Origin: Nitrospira sp.
Lineage (GTDB): Bacteria; Nitrospirota; Nitrospiria; Nitrospirales; Nitrospiraceae
DNA length: 64,000 nucleotides
Direction of reading: 5' to 3'
NCBI GenBank assembly: GCA_009594995.1
Contig: VOPR01000058.1
Location: 1-64,000, forward strand
Shown here: positions 43,376 through 53,084 of the stretch, piece by piece
How positions within the stretch are numbered: position 1 is the first letter of the stretch
Layout of the letters: the number at the start of each line of letters is the position of its first letter
Notes under the pieces: model-generated
Databases searched by the model: none
Told to the model about the DNA's origin: nothing
The model's input: the letters and a program-made list of their open reading frames with translations, nothing else
Position numbers and translations under genes: made by a program

Positions 43376-44803
43376 ATGAACAACTCAGCATCCGACCATC
43401 CATCCTCTCCCGCAAAAGACCGAATCACCCGGTTAGACGATCCTGAGAACGCCGGGATGGATGGCAAAGCCACAAGCCGGCACTATGGTATCCGCGATGC
43501 AGCTTTTCAAGCGGCCGCGCAGGGCGGAGGAGAAAATTACTTTTCGGCGTTTGCGCTGCTCTTGCACGCGTCGCCTTTCCAAATCGGCATTCTTTCCGCG
43601 CTGCCGCAGTTGGTCGGGGTGGTGGCGCAGCTCTTATCGGTAAAATTGCTTCAATTCCTCCGCAGACCCAGACACCTCCTCATCGCCGGAGGCTGGGCCC
43701 AGGCCTTCTGCTGGCTTCCGATTCTCTCGCTTCCGCTCTTTTTGCCGGCACACGGCCCCTGGCTCTTCATCGGCTGCGCGATCCTGTATTTTGGATTCGG
43801 GCATGCCACGGCCCCGGTCTGGAACAGTTTGCTGGTTGACGTGGTCGAGGCAGACAGCCGAGGCGCCTATTTTGCCCGGAGGGCCCGAACCACAGCATTG
43901 ACCAGTTTCATTGCGCTCGGGATTGCCGGAGTTTTGCTGACACTCGGGCAAAAGTGGGACCTCAGCTGGATCGGCTTCCTGGTGATCTTTCTGGCTGCGG
44001 CAGCCGCCCGCATAGGAGCCACCCGCTGCCAAACCCGTGTCTCTAACTTGCTACCGGTTCATCACATCGAGGCTCCACACGGATTCAGGCATTTCCTAGC
44101 CAAGGCCGCCACCAGAGACTTCCGCGCGTTCCTATTATTCTCGGGGTTGATGCATTTTGCCGTGTTGATTTCAGGTCCGTTCTTCGTGATCTACCTTTTG
44201 CGAGACCTTCATTGGTCCTACCTGCAATACGCCGGCTGGATGGCCAGCAGCATCTCGGCCCAATTCCTCACCCTTGGGCCCTGGGGGCAGATCGGCGACC
44301 GATACGGCAACAAAACGCTGCTCGCGCTGACGGCATCAGCGGTTCCGTTTCTCCCGATGGGCTACCTGCTGAGCGAACACTATCTATTTTTGTTGATTCT
44401 AAACTTCTTCGGAGGCGTCATTTGGGCGGGACTGTCGCTGGGATTGCAAAACTATGTTTTTGATTCGCTCCGGCCGGAAGAGCGCACCCGAGGTGTGGCG
44501 CTGGCCAATGCCATGAATGCGGTGGGATGGGGCCTGGGCGCCTTGGCCGGGAGTTGGCTTGCCACCCTCCTGCCATCGCAGCTTTCGCTCGGCTCGTGGC
44601 AAGTGAGCCCGGCGTCGAACCTTCCCTTCCTGTTCTGCCTGTCCGGGGCGCTGCGACTGATCATTGCCCTGGTCCTACTAAGAACCTTCGAGGAACCCAG
44701 GCGGATCGTATCATCCCCGAACGGGCATCTGCTTCGGGAACTGCCTCTGGTGAAGCCGCTGACGACGCTCCTGTCCTGGAGACATCCCCGCGTCGTGCCG
44801 TAG
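43376..44803 (+). CDS. Major facilitator superfamily transporter
   Basis: A membrane transporter of about 475 residues with roughly 12 hydrophobic helices between residues 40 and 455. The N-terminal domain has the recurring pattern PFQIGILSALPQLVGVVAQL and the linker LQFLRRPRHLL typical of MFS loop 2-3. The last 40 residues are polar. The substrate is not deducible. The TTG at 43364 is an alternative start; the ATG at 43376 is preferred. A hairpin follows the stop codon. Confidence 0.85.
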   Translation: MNNSASDHPSSPAKDRITRLDDPENAGMDGKATSRHYGIRDAAFQAAAQGGGENYFSAFALLLHASPFQIGILSALPQLVGVVAQLLSVKLLQFLRRPRHLLIAGGWAQAFCWLPILSLPLFLPAHGPWLFIGCAILYFGFGHATAPVWNSLLVDVVEADSRGAYFARRARTTALTSFIALGIAGVLLTLGQKWDLSWIGFLVIFLAAAAARIGATRCQTRVSNLLPVHHIEAPHGFRHFLAKAATRDFRAFLLFSGLMHFAVLISGPFFVIYLLRDLHWSYLQYAGWMASSISAQFLTLGPWGQIGDRYGNKTLLALTASAVPFLPMGYLLSEHYLFLLILNFFGGVIWAGLSLGLQNYVFDSLRPEERTRGVALANAMNAVGWGLGALAGSWLATLLPSQLSLGSWQVSPASNLPFLFCLSGALRLIIALVLLRTFEEPRRIVSSPNGHLLRELPLVKPLTTLLSWRHPRVVP

Positions 44804-44824
44804 CAGGCCCGCCCCTGCTGGCAC
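44795..44824. terminator. Stem-loop between the convergent MFS and lipoprotein genes
   Basis: GTGCC-AGCAGG pairs with CCTGCT-GGCAC (11 bp, one bulge). It includes the MFS stop codon and serves both directions. Confidence 0.6.
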
Positions 44825-44827
44825 ACA

Positions 44828-45040
44828 TTACATCCCTGCCGGTTTGCGCTCTCCCTCTTCCTGCTTGAGCCGATCAAAGGCACGGTCCGCATTGCCCTTA
44901 ACCTGCTCCGAAGACGGCTGGGCCATCGGTTTCGGTTTTTCGCTCGCGCAACCAACCACCAACACCGCGGCCGCGATGATGCAGCCGACCATGCCGATGA
45001 CCCGGCTCCCCGCAGCTCTGCACGCCCCGCTGTAACCCAT
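44828..45040 (-). CDS. Small lipoprotein
   Basis: A 70-residue predicted lipoprotein: lipobox VLVVGC (cysteine about residue 31), then a lysine/glutamate/proline-rich tail (SEKPKPMAQPSSEQV). No domain is recognised. GGAGG lies at a normal distance before the ATG, and a promoter-like pair (45093-45121) precedes it. Confidence 0.6.
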   Translation of the reverse strand: MGYSGACRAAGSRVIGMVGCIIAAAVLVVGCASEKPKPMAQPSSEQVKGNADRAFDRLKQEEGERKPAGM

Positions 45041-45092
45041 GTCCTACCTCCGGTTAAGAGTTGATCTAGGATCGCCAATGCGACAACGCAGG

Positions 45093-45121
45093 ATAGTACC
45101 TCGCCGCGCTCAACATCACAA
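45093..45121 (-). promoter_or_regulatory. Promoter for the small lipoprotein gene
   Basis: TTGTGA (45121-45116), a 17-base spacer and TACTAT (45098-45093) on the minus strand, back to back with the promoter at 45141-45169. Confidence 0.45.
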
Positions 45122-45140
45122 CGTCTACGCCGTTCCCACG

Positions 45141-45169
45141 TTGACTGCCTCCGGCAAAGGCGCTATTCT
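45141..45169 (+). promoter_or_regulatory. Promoter for the YqeY-like gene
   Basis: TTGACT (45141-45146), a 17-base spacer and TATTCT (45164-45169), about 36 bases before the ATG. Confidence 0.6.
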
Positions 45170-45205
45170 CCGCAAAGACGGCAGTCCCACGCTGAAAGGA
45201 ATCCG

Positions 45206-45655
45206 ATGTCGCTGCATGATCGTTTATCCGAAGACCTGAAATTGGCGATGAAGTCCAGAGATCAACTACGCATGGACGTGATTCGCATGATCAAAGCCGC
45301 TGTGCAATATAAAGAAGTGGAGCTCAAGCAGGATCTTGACGATGCCGGCATGAGCCGAATTATGACGACCCTCATCAAGCAGCGTAAAGAGGCCGCCGAA
45401 CAGTTCGAAAAAGGCAATCGACAGGACCTGGCTTCAAAGGAACGGCAGGAAATCAGCATCATCGAGGGCTACCTGCCGGCCGCGCTGTCTGCCGACGAAC
45501 TTGCGCGAATCGTCGAGGTGGTGATCAAGGAATCCGGCGCAGCCTCGCTCAAAGACATGGGAAATGTCATGAAGGCCGTCATGGCCCGCCTGGCCGGCCA
45601 ATCAGTCGATGGCAAAATAGTCAGTGACTTGGTCAAAACCGCCCTCCAACGCTGA
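45206..45655 (+). CDS. GatB/YqeY domain protein
   Basis: A 149-residue protein of the YqeY family, which shares the tail domain of the GatB subunit of tRNA-dependent amidotransferases. The family pattern is visible: MSLHDRLSEDLKLAMKSRD, then the helical LIKQRKEAAEQFEKGNRQDL and the loop ISIIEGYLPAALSADEL. Its role is unsettled; a link to tRNA charging is a family-based suggestion. Own promoter at 45141-45169. An AAAGGAA element lies before the ATG. Confidence 0.92.
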   Translation: MSLHDRLSEDLKLAMKSRDQLRMDVIRMIKAAVQYKEVELKQDLDDAGMSRIMTTLIKQRKEAAEQFEKGNRQDLASKERQEISIIEGYLPAALSADELARIVEVVIKESGAASLKDMGNVMKAVMARLAGQSVDGKIVSDLVKTALQR

Positions 45656-45812
45656 TCCGGCTCCCTGCCGGACTTAACCTCTTCGGTCTTTCCGCCGATA
45701 TTACATCTGACGTATGGCAGCGAAAGCGCTCGCCACACCCCTGTTGCTTCTTCGGCCCGTCCTCCCGCGGGCGGGAATCGGCGCCACCACCTCCGCCGGA
45801 TGAGGTTGTCAC

Positions 45813-46460
45813 ATGAGCATTTTGATCGTTGACGATTCTCCTGACCAACAATTGCTGCTGAAAACGATTCTGCAGAAAGCCGGGCATCAGGACCTGCTTA
45901 TCGCAGACTCGGCCGCCTCGGCCTACAACCACCTTGGCATGGAGCACCCGCAAACGATCGACGCACCTCATGCCGTCGATTTGATTCTCATGGACTTTCT
46001 CATGCCCGGCATCGACGGCGTGGCGGCCACCCGGCATATCAAGAGCCTGGAGGCTTTGCGAGACATCCCGGTGATCGTCGTCACCGCCAAGACCGCCCTG
46101 GGCGACCTTCAAGCGGCATTCTCCGCCGGAGCCATGGACTTCATCACGAAACCGGTGAACAGTGTGGAACTGCTCGCCCGGGTCAACTCCGCGCTCATGC
46201 TGAAAAAGGAAATGGACTGTCGTAAAACCCGCGAACTGGAGCTTCGCCGCAGTAATGAAGACCTTCAGCGGGCCTTGCGGGAAGTGAAAGTCTTGAAGGG
46301 ACTCGTGCCCATCTGCGCGTCCTGTAAAAAAATTCGCAACGATCAAGGCTTCTGGCAACAATTGGAAGAATATATCCAACAGCACTCCGAGGCCGAATTC
46401 AGCCACGGCCTCTGCACCCCCTGCATCAAAAAGCATTACCCTGGTGTTTACCCAGACTAG
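45813..46460 (+). CDS. Response regulator with a C-terminal CxxC zinc-like motif
   Basis: A 215-residue protein. REC domain at residues 1-125 (acidic pocket IVDDSPD, phospho-Asp in [12 protein letters not shown], conserved lysine in [10 protein letters not shown]). A helical linker ([19 protein letters not shown]) leads to a C-terminal block in which [10 protein letters not shown] (about residue 168) pairs with CTPC (about residue 201). Similar C-terminal CxxC blocks occur in some histidine kinases and regulators; their role is unknown. It is the first gene of a four-gene signalling cassette. Confidence 0.88.
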   Translation: MSILIVDDSPDQQLLLKTILQKAGHQDLLIADSAASAYNHLGMEHPQTIDAPHAVDLILMDFLMPGIDGVAATRHIKSLEALRDIPVIVVTAKTALGDLQAAFSAGAMDFITKPVNSVELLARVNSALMLKKEMDCRKTRELELRRSNEDLQRALREVKVLKGLVPICASCKKIRNDQGFWQQLEEYIQQHSEAEFSHGLCTPCIKKHYPGVYPD

Positions 46461-46504
46461 CTGCTAGCATCGCCCTACGACATATTTTCAGGGAGACACT
46501 GACC

Positions 46505-47509
46505 ATGGGTATCCTGATCGTCGATGATTCGACAGACGATCGTCTGTTGATCCAATCCATCCTCGCCAATGCCGGGTACGAAGAAACCTTCGTCGCAGAG
46601 TCCGCCGCGGCAGCCTTTCGTTTGCTGGGCCTCGACGGAATGCGCCAGATGGCCGGCCGGGTGGATTTGATCCTGATGGATATCGTCATGCCATCCACCA
46701 ACGGGATCGAGGCCTGCCGGCAGATCAAAGCCGTGGAACGGTACCGAGACATTCCGATCATCATGGTGACGGTCAAGACCGATCCGGTCGATTTGCAGTT
46801 GGCCTTTGCCGCCGGCGCCATCGATTACGTGGCGAAACCGATCAGCAAAATCGAACTCCTGACCCGGGTCCGCTGCGTGCTTCGTCTCGTGCATGAAATC
46901 GAACGACGCCGGGCGCGCGAACAGGAACTTCTGGAGGTCATGCGCCAGTTACAGGAAGCCAACCAGATGCTGTTGCGGCTCTCCTGCCTCGACGGCCTCA
47001 CTGGCATTACCAATCGACGGCAGTTCGACGATTTTCTCGATCAGGAATGGCGCCGGGCCGCTCGCGAATCGACCCCGCTCTCGCTCATCATGCTCGATAT
47101 CGATTTCTTCAAGACCTATAACGACAGCCATGGCCACCAGGCCGGGGACGAGTGCCTTCGCCAGGTTGCGCAACTGATCTCCAGCCACGTCAACCGTCCC
47201 GGTGACTTGGTCGCGAGGTATGGCGGCGACGAGTTCGTGATCGTGCTGCCCGGCACAACCGTGGATGGCGCGGCACAGGTGGCCGATACCCTCAGACGGA
47301 AGGTCTGCGAGGCGGAGATGAAACACCCGAACGGGGATCCCGTGACCATCAGTCTGGGCTTCGCGAGTACGGTGCCGAGCCGCGTCGCAGCCCCTACTGA
47401 TCTCATCCGCGCGGCCGACCAGGCGCTCTATCAGGCGAAACAGGAGGGGCGCAACCGCGCGAAACAAGCCGGCGTGCTGACCCTCGTGCACCACACTCAT
47501 AAGGACTGA
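46505..47509 (+). CDS. REC-GGDEF diguanylate cyclase
   Basis: A 334-residue response regulator that should make cyclic di-GMP. REC domain at residues 1-125 (phospho-Asp in [13 protein letters not shown]), a coiled linker ([18 protein letters not shown]), then a GGDEF domain at 160-330 with the intact active site YGGDEF at about residue 240. An inhibitory I-site RxxD (RPGD) lies exactly five residues before GGDEF, so product feedback inhibition is expected. It follows the REC-CxxC gene by 44 bases. Confidence 0.95.
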   Translation: MGILIVDDSTDDRLLIQSILANAGYEETFVAESAAAAFRLLGLDGMRQMAGRVDLILMDIVMPSTNGIEACRQIKAVERYRDIPIIMVTVKTDPVDLQLAFAAGAIDYVAKPISKIELLTRVRCVLRLVHEIERRRAREQELLEVMRQLQEANQMLLRLSCLDGLTGITNRRQFDDFLDQEWRRAARESTPLSLIMLDIDFFKTYNDSHGHQAGDECLRQVAQLISSHVNRPGDLVARYGGDEFVIVLPGTTVDGAAQVADTLRRKVCEAEMKHPNGDPVTISLGFASTVPSRVAAPTDLIRAADQALYQAKQEGRNRAKQAGVLTLVHHTHKD

Positions 47510-47595
47510 TAGCATCGCCGTCGCGACGACCGTACCGGCTCCACCGACTCGCGACACGAGGCTGTCCGCTGGACTGAAGACGACCGGACGACGAC

Positions 47596-49365
47596 ATGGC
47601 GAAACGCACCTCGCACAGCAAACGTACGGCAGACACTGCTCAGAAGCGCACCCCACGAACCACGTCCAGACCGCTCACCGCCCTCCAACGCGAACAAGCC
47701 GCGCGCCGTCGCGCTGAGCGCGCCCTCGAACGCGCGTCCCAGGAACTGGAACGCCGCGTCGAAGAACTCCAACGCGCGAAAGATGCGGCCGACGTCGCCA
47801 ATCGAGCCAAGAGCGAATTCCTGGCGAGCATGAGCCACGAAATCAGGACGCCCATGAACGCCATCATCGGCATGGCGGATCTGTTGTGGGAAACCACCCT
47901 GACTCCGGAGCAACGAAAATATCTCCGGATCTTTCGCCGCGCGGGAGCAAGCCTGCTCAGTCTGATCAACGACATCCTGGATCTCTCGAAGGTCGAGTCC
48001 GGCCGTCTCGATCTCGACAGCATCGACTTCGACCTCTCGGAATTGATCGACAAGACGAGCGAGATGCTGGCGCTGCGGGCCAATGAAAAGGGGCTTGAAC
48101 TCGTCTGTCACCTGGCGAATGACGTGCCCTGCCACCTGATCGGAGACCCCAACCGGCTCTACCAGATCCTACTGAACTTGCTTGGAAACGCGATCAAATT
48201 CACGGAGAAGGGATCGGTGGTCATGACCATCACCAACGATCCCGATCGGCAGGTCCCCGGCGCGATCCGATTTTCGGTGACCGATACGGGCATCGGAGTT
48301 CCGCACGACAAGCTCACGGCCATCTTCGATACCTTTACCCAAGGGCACAGCACGATCGCACGCCGGTACGGGGGCACGGGACTCGGACTATCGATCTCCC
48401 AACAGCTTGCCACGCTCATGGGTGGAAAGATCTGGGTTGAGAGCACACTCGGCAAGGGAAGCACATTCCACTGCGCGGTGCAGCTCGGCGTGCAGACCGC
48501 GCCGGCGCCCTCCAAGATGTCTGGCGCGCTGAATTTGAGCAGTGTCCGTTGTCTCGTGGTCGATGACTACCCCACCAACCGGCTGATCCTGCGAGAAACA
48601 CTCTTTGCATGGGGCGCCTCGGTGGTGGAAGCAGACAGCGGCGAACAGGCCATGGAGACACTGGAAGCCTCGATCAAATCTGAGACGCCCTTCGACCTGC
48701 TCCTCCTGGACTGCCGTATGCCAGGAATGGACGGATTCGAAGTCATCGAGCGCATCCATGCCGACCCGCGGCTGCATGACCTCACGATCATCATGCTCGC
48801 GTCCGACCGGTGGGCCGACGACATTGCCAAAACCTACGATCTCGGCCTGGGCGGGTATCTGGTCAAGCCGATACGGCGTTCTGATCTCCAGCAAACCATC
48901 AGCATCGCATTGGGACGCAGCAAACGTGTCCTTTCTCCGTCCGGACCCGACGCGCTGCCTCCCGCCGAATCCCAGGGACGCTCGCTCCGGATTTTGCTGG
49001 TCGAAGATTCGCCGGACAATCAGGTGTTGATCCAGTCCTATCTCAAGAACACCACCCATCGGCTGGACCTGGCGGATAACGGACAAATCGGCGTCGCGAA
49101 GTTTCAAAACGGCCACTACGACTTGATTCTCATGGACATGCAGATGCCGGTCATGGACGGGATCACCGCCACACGCACCATCCGGCGTTGGGAGCAGGAA
49201 CAGGGCCTGCCCGCAGTTCAGATCGTCGCGCTGACCGCGTTGGCACTGAAAGAAGAATCGGCACGAATTTTCGAAGCTGGTTGCAACGCCCATATGACCA
49301 AACCGCTGAAGAGAACGACACTCCTGGAGTTGCTCTCGGCCTACGAAAAGACGCGCGCGCAATGA
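47596..49365 (+). CDS. Soluble hybrid histidine kinase with two receiver domains
   Basis: A 589-residue BarA-type kinase without membrane or sensory domain. A basic N-terminus and coiled coil (residues 1-75) precede HisKA (H-box [14 protein letters not shown]), then HATPase_c (N-box [13 protein letters not shown]1 [10 protein letters not shown]2 [12 protein letters not shown]). Two REC domains follow: [14 protein letters not shown] at about residue 375 and [14 protein letters not shown] at about residue 515. The absence of an input domain suggests control by a partner protein. The stop overlaps the HPt gene start. Confidence 0.94.
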   Translation: MAKRTSHSKRTADTAQKRTPRTTSRPLTALQREQAARRRAERALERASQELERRVEELQRAKDAADVANRAKSEFLASMSHEIRTPMNAIIGMADLLWETTLTPEQRKYLRIFRRAGASLLSLINDILDLSKVESGRLDLDSIDFDLSELIDKTSEMLALRANEKGLELVCHLANDVPCHLIGDPNRLYQILLNLLGNAIKFTEKGSVVMTITNDPDRQVPGAIRFSVTDTGIGVPHDKLTAIFDTFTQGHSTIARRYGGTGLGLSISQQLATLMGGKIWVESTLGKGSTFHCAVQLGVQTAPAPSKMSGALNLSSVRCLVVDDYPTNRLILRETLFAWGASVVEADSGEQAMETLEASIKSETPFDLLLLDCRMPGMDGFEVIERIHADPRLHDLTIIMLASDRWADDIAKTYDLGLGGYLVKPIRRSDLQQTISIALGRSKRVLSPSGPDALPPAESQGRSLRILLVEDSPDNQVLIQSYLKNTTHRLDLADNGQIGVAKFQNGHYDLILMDMQMPVMDGITATRTIRRWEQEQGLPAVQIVALTALALKEESARIFEAGCNAHMTKPLKRTTLLELLSAYEKTRAQ

Positions 49366-49691
49366 CGCCATCGCACCCTGAGGCCGGCCAGGCCAGAATC
49401 CTCGTTCGCATCGATCCCGACCTTGAAGCGATCGTGCCCGGCTTTCTCGCCAACCGGCGGCGGGACCTCACCACGATCGACGCCTGCCTGAAACAGCGAG
49501 ACCTTCGAACGATCAGCCTTCTGGGTCATCGCATGAAAGGCGACGGCGGAGGGTATGGATTCGAGGAAATCAGCACCATCGGCGATCGCATGGAACAGGC
49601 AGCGCTGGCACAAGACCTCGCTGCTTTATCCGATCACATCGAACATCTGAGAAATTTCCTGTCCCGCGTCGAGATCGTCTACAGTCGCTGA
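49362..49691 (+). CDS. Histidine phosphotransfer (HPt) domain protein
   Basis: A 109-residue stand-alone HPt protein. The phospho-accepting histidine is in [14 protein letters not shown] (about residue 55), in a helical bundle. It overlaps the hybrid kinase gene by 4 bases (ATGA), so kinase and HPt should be made in a fixed ratio. It is expected to move phosphate from the kinase receivers to the REC-GGDEF or REC-CxxC regulator, or another regulator. Confidence 0.88.
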   Translation: MTPSHPEAGQARILVRIDPDLEAIVPGFLANRRRDLTTIDACLKQRDLRTISLLGHRMKGDGGGYGFEEISTIGDRMEQAALAQDLAALSDHIEHLRNFLSRVEIVYSR

Positions 49692-49906
49692 TCCCCCCAC
49701 ATCCTCGTCAGCTATTTTTCGCAGTTTTCCCTTAACAATATTCATTGCCGATACCCGGGTGGCGATTTACCTAGCGCAAGTCTGGAACCAGGATGCGCTT
49801 CATCGGCGGGAGGGGCTGACTTTGGTCGCCAGACGAGCATAACTTGGATTAGTAGGGCAAGCGAATCACATCGCTCGGGGATTTCATCCTGCAAGAAAAT
49901 CCGCGC

Positions 49907-50140
49907 CTACCGAACCCCGATTCCCGCCATTTCTGGCTTGAGCCAATCCCGCACGAGTACCGGTTCGTCGGCCGCGGTGAGTCGGATCCGCTTTTGACCA
50001 CATAAGGCACAGGTCCACCGTTCAAACTCAATTTGGCCCGCGGTGTTGTCGGACACCCAATGGTGCTCGTGTGGTGTTCGTTTCGAGGGTCTGGCCCCTG
50101 CAGGGAAGGGGTAGGTCGCGATCACTTTTCCGTTCAACAT
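49907..50140 (-). CDS. Small zinc-ribbon-like protein
   Basis: A 77-residue protein with a possible half zinc ribbon: HEHHW upstream and WTCALCGQKRIRL near residue 43. It has no signal peptide or membrane segment. The cysteine pair and two histidines could bind a metal. Function unknown; the ribosome-binding site is unconvincing, so existence is uncertain. Confidence 0.45.
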   Translation of the reverse strand: MLNGKVIATYPFPAGARPSKRTPHEHHWVSDNTAGQIEFERWTCALCGQKRIRLTAADEPVLVRDWLKPEMAGIGVR

Positions 50141-50210
50141 GAGGCGAAGATACCGGAATCAACCGGCGAGGTGGATTAGGAAGATCCCTGGTTGTTGATG
50201 GCCCGCCCCC

Positions 50211-50585
50211 TCAATGCACGACCATGGCCGACACCTGGGTCTGTTGAGGGAAGGATGCACCGAAGAATGGTGACCTACGACTCGCTTCGGCATGCCCATC
50301 GAACCACTCGAGATCATAACGATCACCGTGGTCAAATTCTCTACGCAGGTTGCACAGAGACAGGAGTCCGGCAAATCCTTCGACCCGGAGTCGTTGGTCA
50401 TGAAAGATGGTCGTCTCGACTTGAAGGGTTTTCTCTCGTGAGCCGTCAAACGGTACAATGACAAACACGTGATAGCGATCCCCGACTTGTCGTGACAGGA
50501 CACTGGCCAACGGAAAACTGCGCACGAGATATCCTATCAACACCGTAAGTTTGTCCTCCGCACTTCGGTCATGATACCAAGCCAT
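50211..50585 (-). CDS. Uncharacterised small protein
   Basis: A 124-residue protein with an alpha/beta pattern (LTVLIGYLVRSFPLASVL, YHVFVIVPFDGS). No family is recognised. GGGAGGTGA lies about 8 bases before the ATG at 50585, which supports it. The GTG at 50594 is an alternative start. No membrane segment. Confidence 0.55.
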   Translation of the reverse strand: MAWYHDRSAEDKLTVLIGYLVRSFPLASVLSRQVGDRYHVFVIVPFDGSREKTLQVETTIFHDQRLRVEGFAGLLSLCNLRREFDHGDRYDLEWFDGHAEASRRSPFFGASFPQQTQVSAMVVH

Positions 50586-51017
50586 GGTCGTCACCTCCCT
50601 CTTCTCATGTGACTTGTAGGTATGATACGGCTCCCCGCTCGCCTATACACCTAGGGAAACCGCTGGAAAGCTTTGTGAATCGCTTTCATTCTGTCTAGGC
50701 TGTAATGGCACTGAAGTAAACTAAGGGCTCGTATCAACAACCGTGAGTCTAAGACCGGGCTAGATCACCTGCTGAAAAGCGTACCGATTGGCAAGGCAAC
50801 TGATGCGAGTGACGCATCACTTCACAAGGAAGCGGAGGCCATGAAAAGAGGTTGTCAGCGAAATTGACGAGACTAGACCAGCCGGCCCAAATGGTTCCTA
50901 AAGACGAGAAGAAGCTGGTCCAAGGGGTGAAGGCCGCCGAAGATGAGGGGAAACGAGACTATCGATTCACTGCCCGGAGAGATTCGACTGACTACCGGCA
51001 GGCCTGAGCGATCAAAG
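50586..51017. other. Intergenic region before tRNA-Ala
   Basis: 432 bases with only very short open frames. No repeat, hairpin or promoter of note was found by eye. Confidence 0.4.
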
Positions 51018-51093
51018 TGGTGGAGGGCAGGGGAGTTGAACCCCCGACCCCTACGTTGCGAACGTAGTGCTCTCCCAACTGAGCTAGCCCCCC
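51018..51093 (-). tRNA. tRNA-Ala (anticodon CGC)
   Basis: Acceptor GGGGGGC pairs with GCCCTCC and includes the G3:U70 pair that identifies alanine tRNAs. The anticodon loop is TTCGCAA, and CCA is encoded. Confidence 0.96.
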
Positions 51094-51109
51094 ACAACTC
51101 TCAGGCGCC

Positions 51110-51138
51110 ATTATACACAACCGGAGCCCGGGTCTCCA
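51110..51138 (-). promoter_or_regulatory. Promoter for tRNA-Ala
   Basis: TGGAGA (51138-51133), a 17-base spacer and a perfect TATAAT (51115-51110), 16 bases upstream of the tRNA. Confidence 0.55.
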
Positions 51139-51163
51139 TACGAACTTATCGACGGTGAAGACT

Positions 51164-51838
51164 TTATCCGGGATTTTGAAATCCTGTCGCCGCCTGCCCT
51201 GTTTCCGCCACCGCGACTCGCCGCCCCTCCACGCGCAATTTGCCTTCCGCATAGAGTTGAATGGCACGGGGGTAGATCCGGTGTTCCTGTTCCAGGATGC
51301 GAGCCGCCAGGGTTTCCGGCGTATCTCCCTCACAAATCGGCACGGCCGCCTGGATGATGATCGGCCCCTCGTCGACCCCTTCGGTCACAAAGTGCACGGT
51401 GCAACCGGCGATTTTGCACCCATGGTCGATAGCTTTTTTCTGCACATCGAGGCCGGGGAACGACGGGAGTAGCGACGGATGGATATTCATCATCCGGTTC
51501 TCGTAAGCCGAGACGAGCACCGCGGTCACGATTTTCATGTATCCGGCCAGGAGCACGAGGTCCACTTCGTGTTTCTGTAAGACCTCCAGTACGGCCCGGT
51601 CATAGGCTTCGCGGCTATCGGGACGGCCGGCGAAGGGTTTTGGATCAAGCCATACTGCGGGGGCGCCATGTTTTCTGGCCCGCTCCAGTCCGCCGGCCGC
51701 CTGTTTATTACTGAGCACGACCGCGATCTCGGCCGATAGGCCATTGCCCTCTATCGCATCAATGATCGCTTGCAGATTAGATCCCCGTCCGGAGACCAGG
51801 ACGCCAAGCCGCACCAGGCGCGGTGACTTACCCGACAT
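51164..51838 (-). CDS. purN: Phosphoribosylglycinamide formyltransferase 1
   Basis: Third step of purine synthesis: transfers formyl from 10-formyl-THF to GAR. The 224-residue protein has the N-terminal [20 protein letters not shown], the catalytic block [12 protein letters not shown] and the aspartate region [16 protein letters not shown]. The start at 51838 overlaps purM by 11 bases, so the two are translationally coupled. Starts upstream of 51838 lack homology. Confidence 0.96.
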   Translation of the reverse strand: MSGKSPRLVRLGVLVSGRGSNLQAIIDAIEGNGLSAEIAVVLSNKQAAGGLERARKHGAPAVWLDPKPFAGRPDSREAYDRAVLEVLQKHEVDLVLLAGYMKIVTAVLVSAYENRMMNIHPSLLPSFPGLDVQKKAIDHGCKIAGCTVHFVTEGVDEGPIIIQAAVPICEGDTPETLAARILEQEHRIYPRAIQLYAEGKLRVEGRRVAVAETGQAATGFQNPG

Positions 51839-52865
51839 ATTCGACCACACCCTCGTCAGTCGTTTGCGCCACCATCTCGCCGATGTGGTAGGCCTGGTCG
51901 CCCAATTCGACGGCCTTGGCAATCACACGGTCGACATGCTCCGGAGCCACGACCAGAATCAGCCCGATGCCCATATTGAACACGCGGTACATTTCATCCA
52001 ACGCGACCGCCCCGCGCGCCTGTATTGCTTGAAAAATCGGCAACACCGGCCAGGAGCCTCGCCGAATCCGCGCGCCGCACCGTGCCGGAAACACCCGCGG
52101 CAGGTTGTCGGTGATACCTCCGCCGGTGATATGGGCGATGCCCTTAATTGGAGCCGTCTCCATCAGCGACAGAATCTGTTTGGCATAAATCCGCGTGGGC
52201 GTCAGTAAGGTTTCGCCCAGAGGCCCGCCCAATTCCGGCACGATACTTTCGACCGTCAATTTGCTTCGCTCCAGAAGGACCTTGCGCACCAACGAGAACC
52301 CGTTGCTATGGACGCCGCTCGACGCGAGCCCGATGACGGCATCGCCTGGCGCAATCTGCTTCCCATCGATCATCTTCGGGCGATCGACGACTCCTACGGC
52401 AAACCCGGCAAGGTCGTATTCTCCGGCCCCGTAGAATGAGGGCATCTCGGCGGTTTCTCCGCCGATCAATGCACACCCTGCCTGGCGACACCCATTGGAA
52501 ATTCCTCGCACAACCGCCTCTGCGGTCTTGATCGAAAGTTTTCCGGTCGCGAAGTAGTCGAGAAAGAAGAGCGGTTCCGCGCCACTGACAGCGATATCGT
52601 TCACGCACATGGCGACCAGGTCGATCCCGACCGTGTCGTGTTTATCCATAAGGAAGGCGATTTTGAGCTTTGTTCCGACGCCGTCAGTGCCCGACACGAG
52701 CACCGGGTCTTGATAGCGATTGGCGTGAAACCGGAAGAGGCCGCCGAAGCCGCCCAGATCCGTCATCACTTCAGGGCGAAACGTGGCCCGCACATGGGGC
52801 TTGATTCGCTCGACGAATTCATCGCCGGCATCGATATCGACTCCGGCATCACGATAGGTAGTCAT
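51828..52865 (-). CDS. purM: Phosphoribosylformylglycinamidine cyclo-ligase
   Basis: AIR synthetase, fifth step of purine synthesis, 345 residues. It begins [20 protein letters not shown] and carries [33 protein letters not shown] and [13 protein letters not shown] blocks typical of PurM. No Shine-Dalgarno element precedes the ATG, and a promoter -10 box lies only 10 bases upstream, so the transcript may be leaderless. purMN form one unit. Confidence 0.96.
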   Translation of the reverse strand: MTTYRDAGVDIDAGDEFVERIKPHVRATFRPEVMTDLGGFGGLFRFHANRYQDPVLVSGTDGVGTKLKIAFLMDKHDTVGIDLVAMCVNDIAVSGAEPLFFLDYFATGKLSIKTAEAVVRGISNGCRQAGCALIGGETAEMPSFYGAGEYDLAGFAVGVVDRPKMIDGKQIAPGDAVIGLASSGVHSNGFSLVRKVLLERSKLTVESIVPELGGPLGETLLTPTRIYAKQILSLMETAPIKGIAHITGGGITDNLPRVFPARCGARIRRGSWPVLPIFQAIQARGAVALDEMYRVFNMGIGLILVVAPEHVDRVIAKAVELGDQAYHIGEMVAQTTDEGVVEYVG

Positions 52866-52874
52866 TGGGGCCGC

Positions 52875-52904
52875 ATCTTAACGAGCCGACTGATAGCGGG
52901 TCAA
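52875..52904 (-). promoter_or_regulatory. Promoter for purMN
   Basis: TTGACC (52904-52899), an 18-base spacer and TAAGAT (52880-52875) on the minus strand. The expected start site near 52868 leaves a 2-3 base leader before the purM ATG. Confidence 0.6.
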
Positions 52905-52958
52905 CAATAGTCTCATGCCTTCACCCTCTTCGTGAGATGCATACGCTTGAAAATTACA

Positions 52959-53082
52959 GGGGCTGCTCAAACGGCTCATCCAACGAGGCCGCAGGCGAGA
53001 AAGAACCGGAGGCGTACCCCCTGGGGTACGTTGAGGATCGATTCGAGCCGAGAACGACGTTGGGGAGCTGTTTCAGCAGCCC
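52959..53082. repeat. Long palindromic intergenic repeat (Nitrospira-type)
   Basis: A 124-bp imperfect inverted repeat: the left end GGGGCTGCTCAAACGGCTC is mirrored by GAGCTGTTTCAGCAGCC at the right end. An inner arm carries GTACCCCCTGGGGTAC. The element begins two bases after the NtrX-like stop codon. I recall near-identical GGGCTGCTGAAA-type elements scattered between genes in Nitrospira genomes. It could act as a transcription end or mRNA stabiliser. No other copy was noticed in this window. Confidence 0.65.
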
Positions 53083-53084
53083 GG

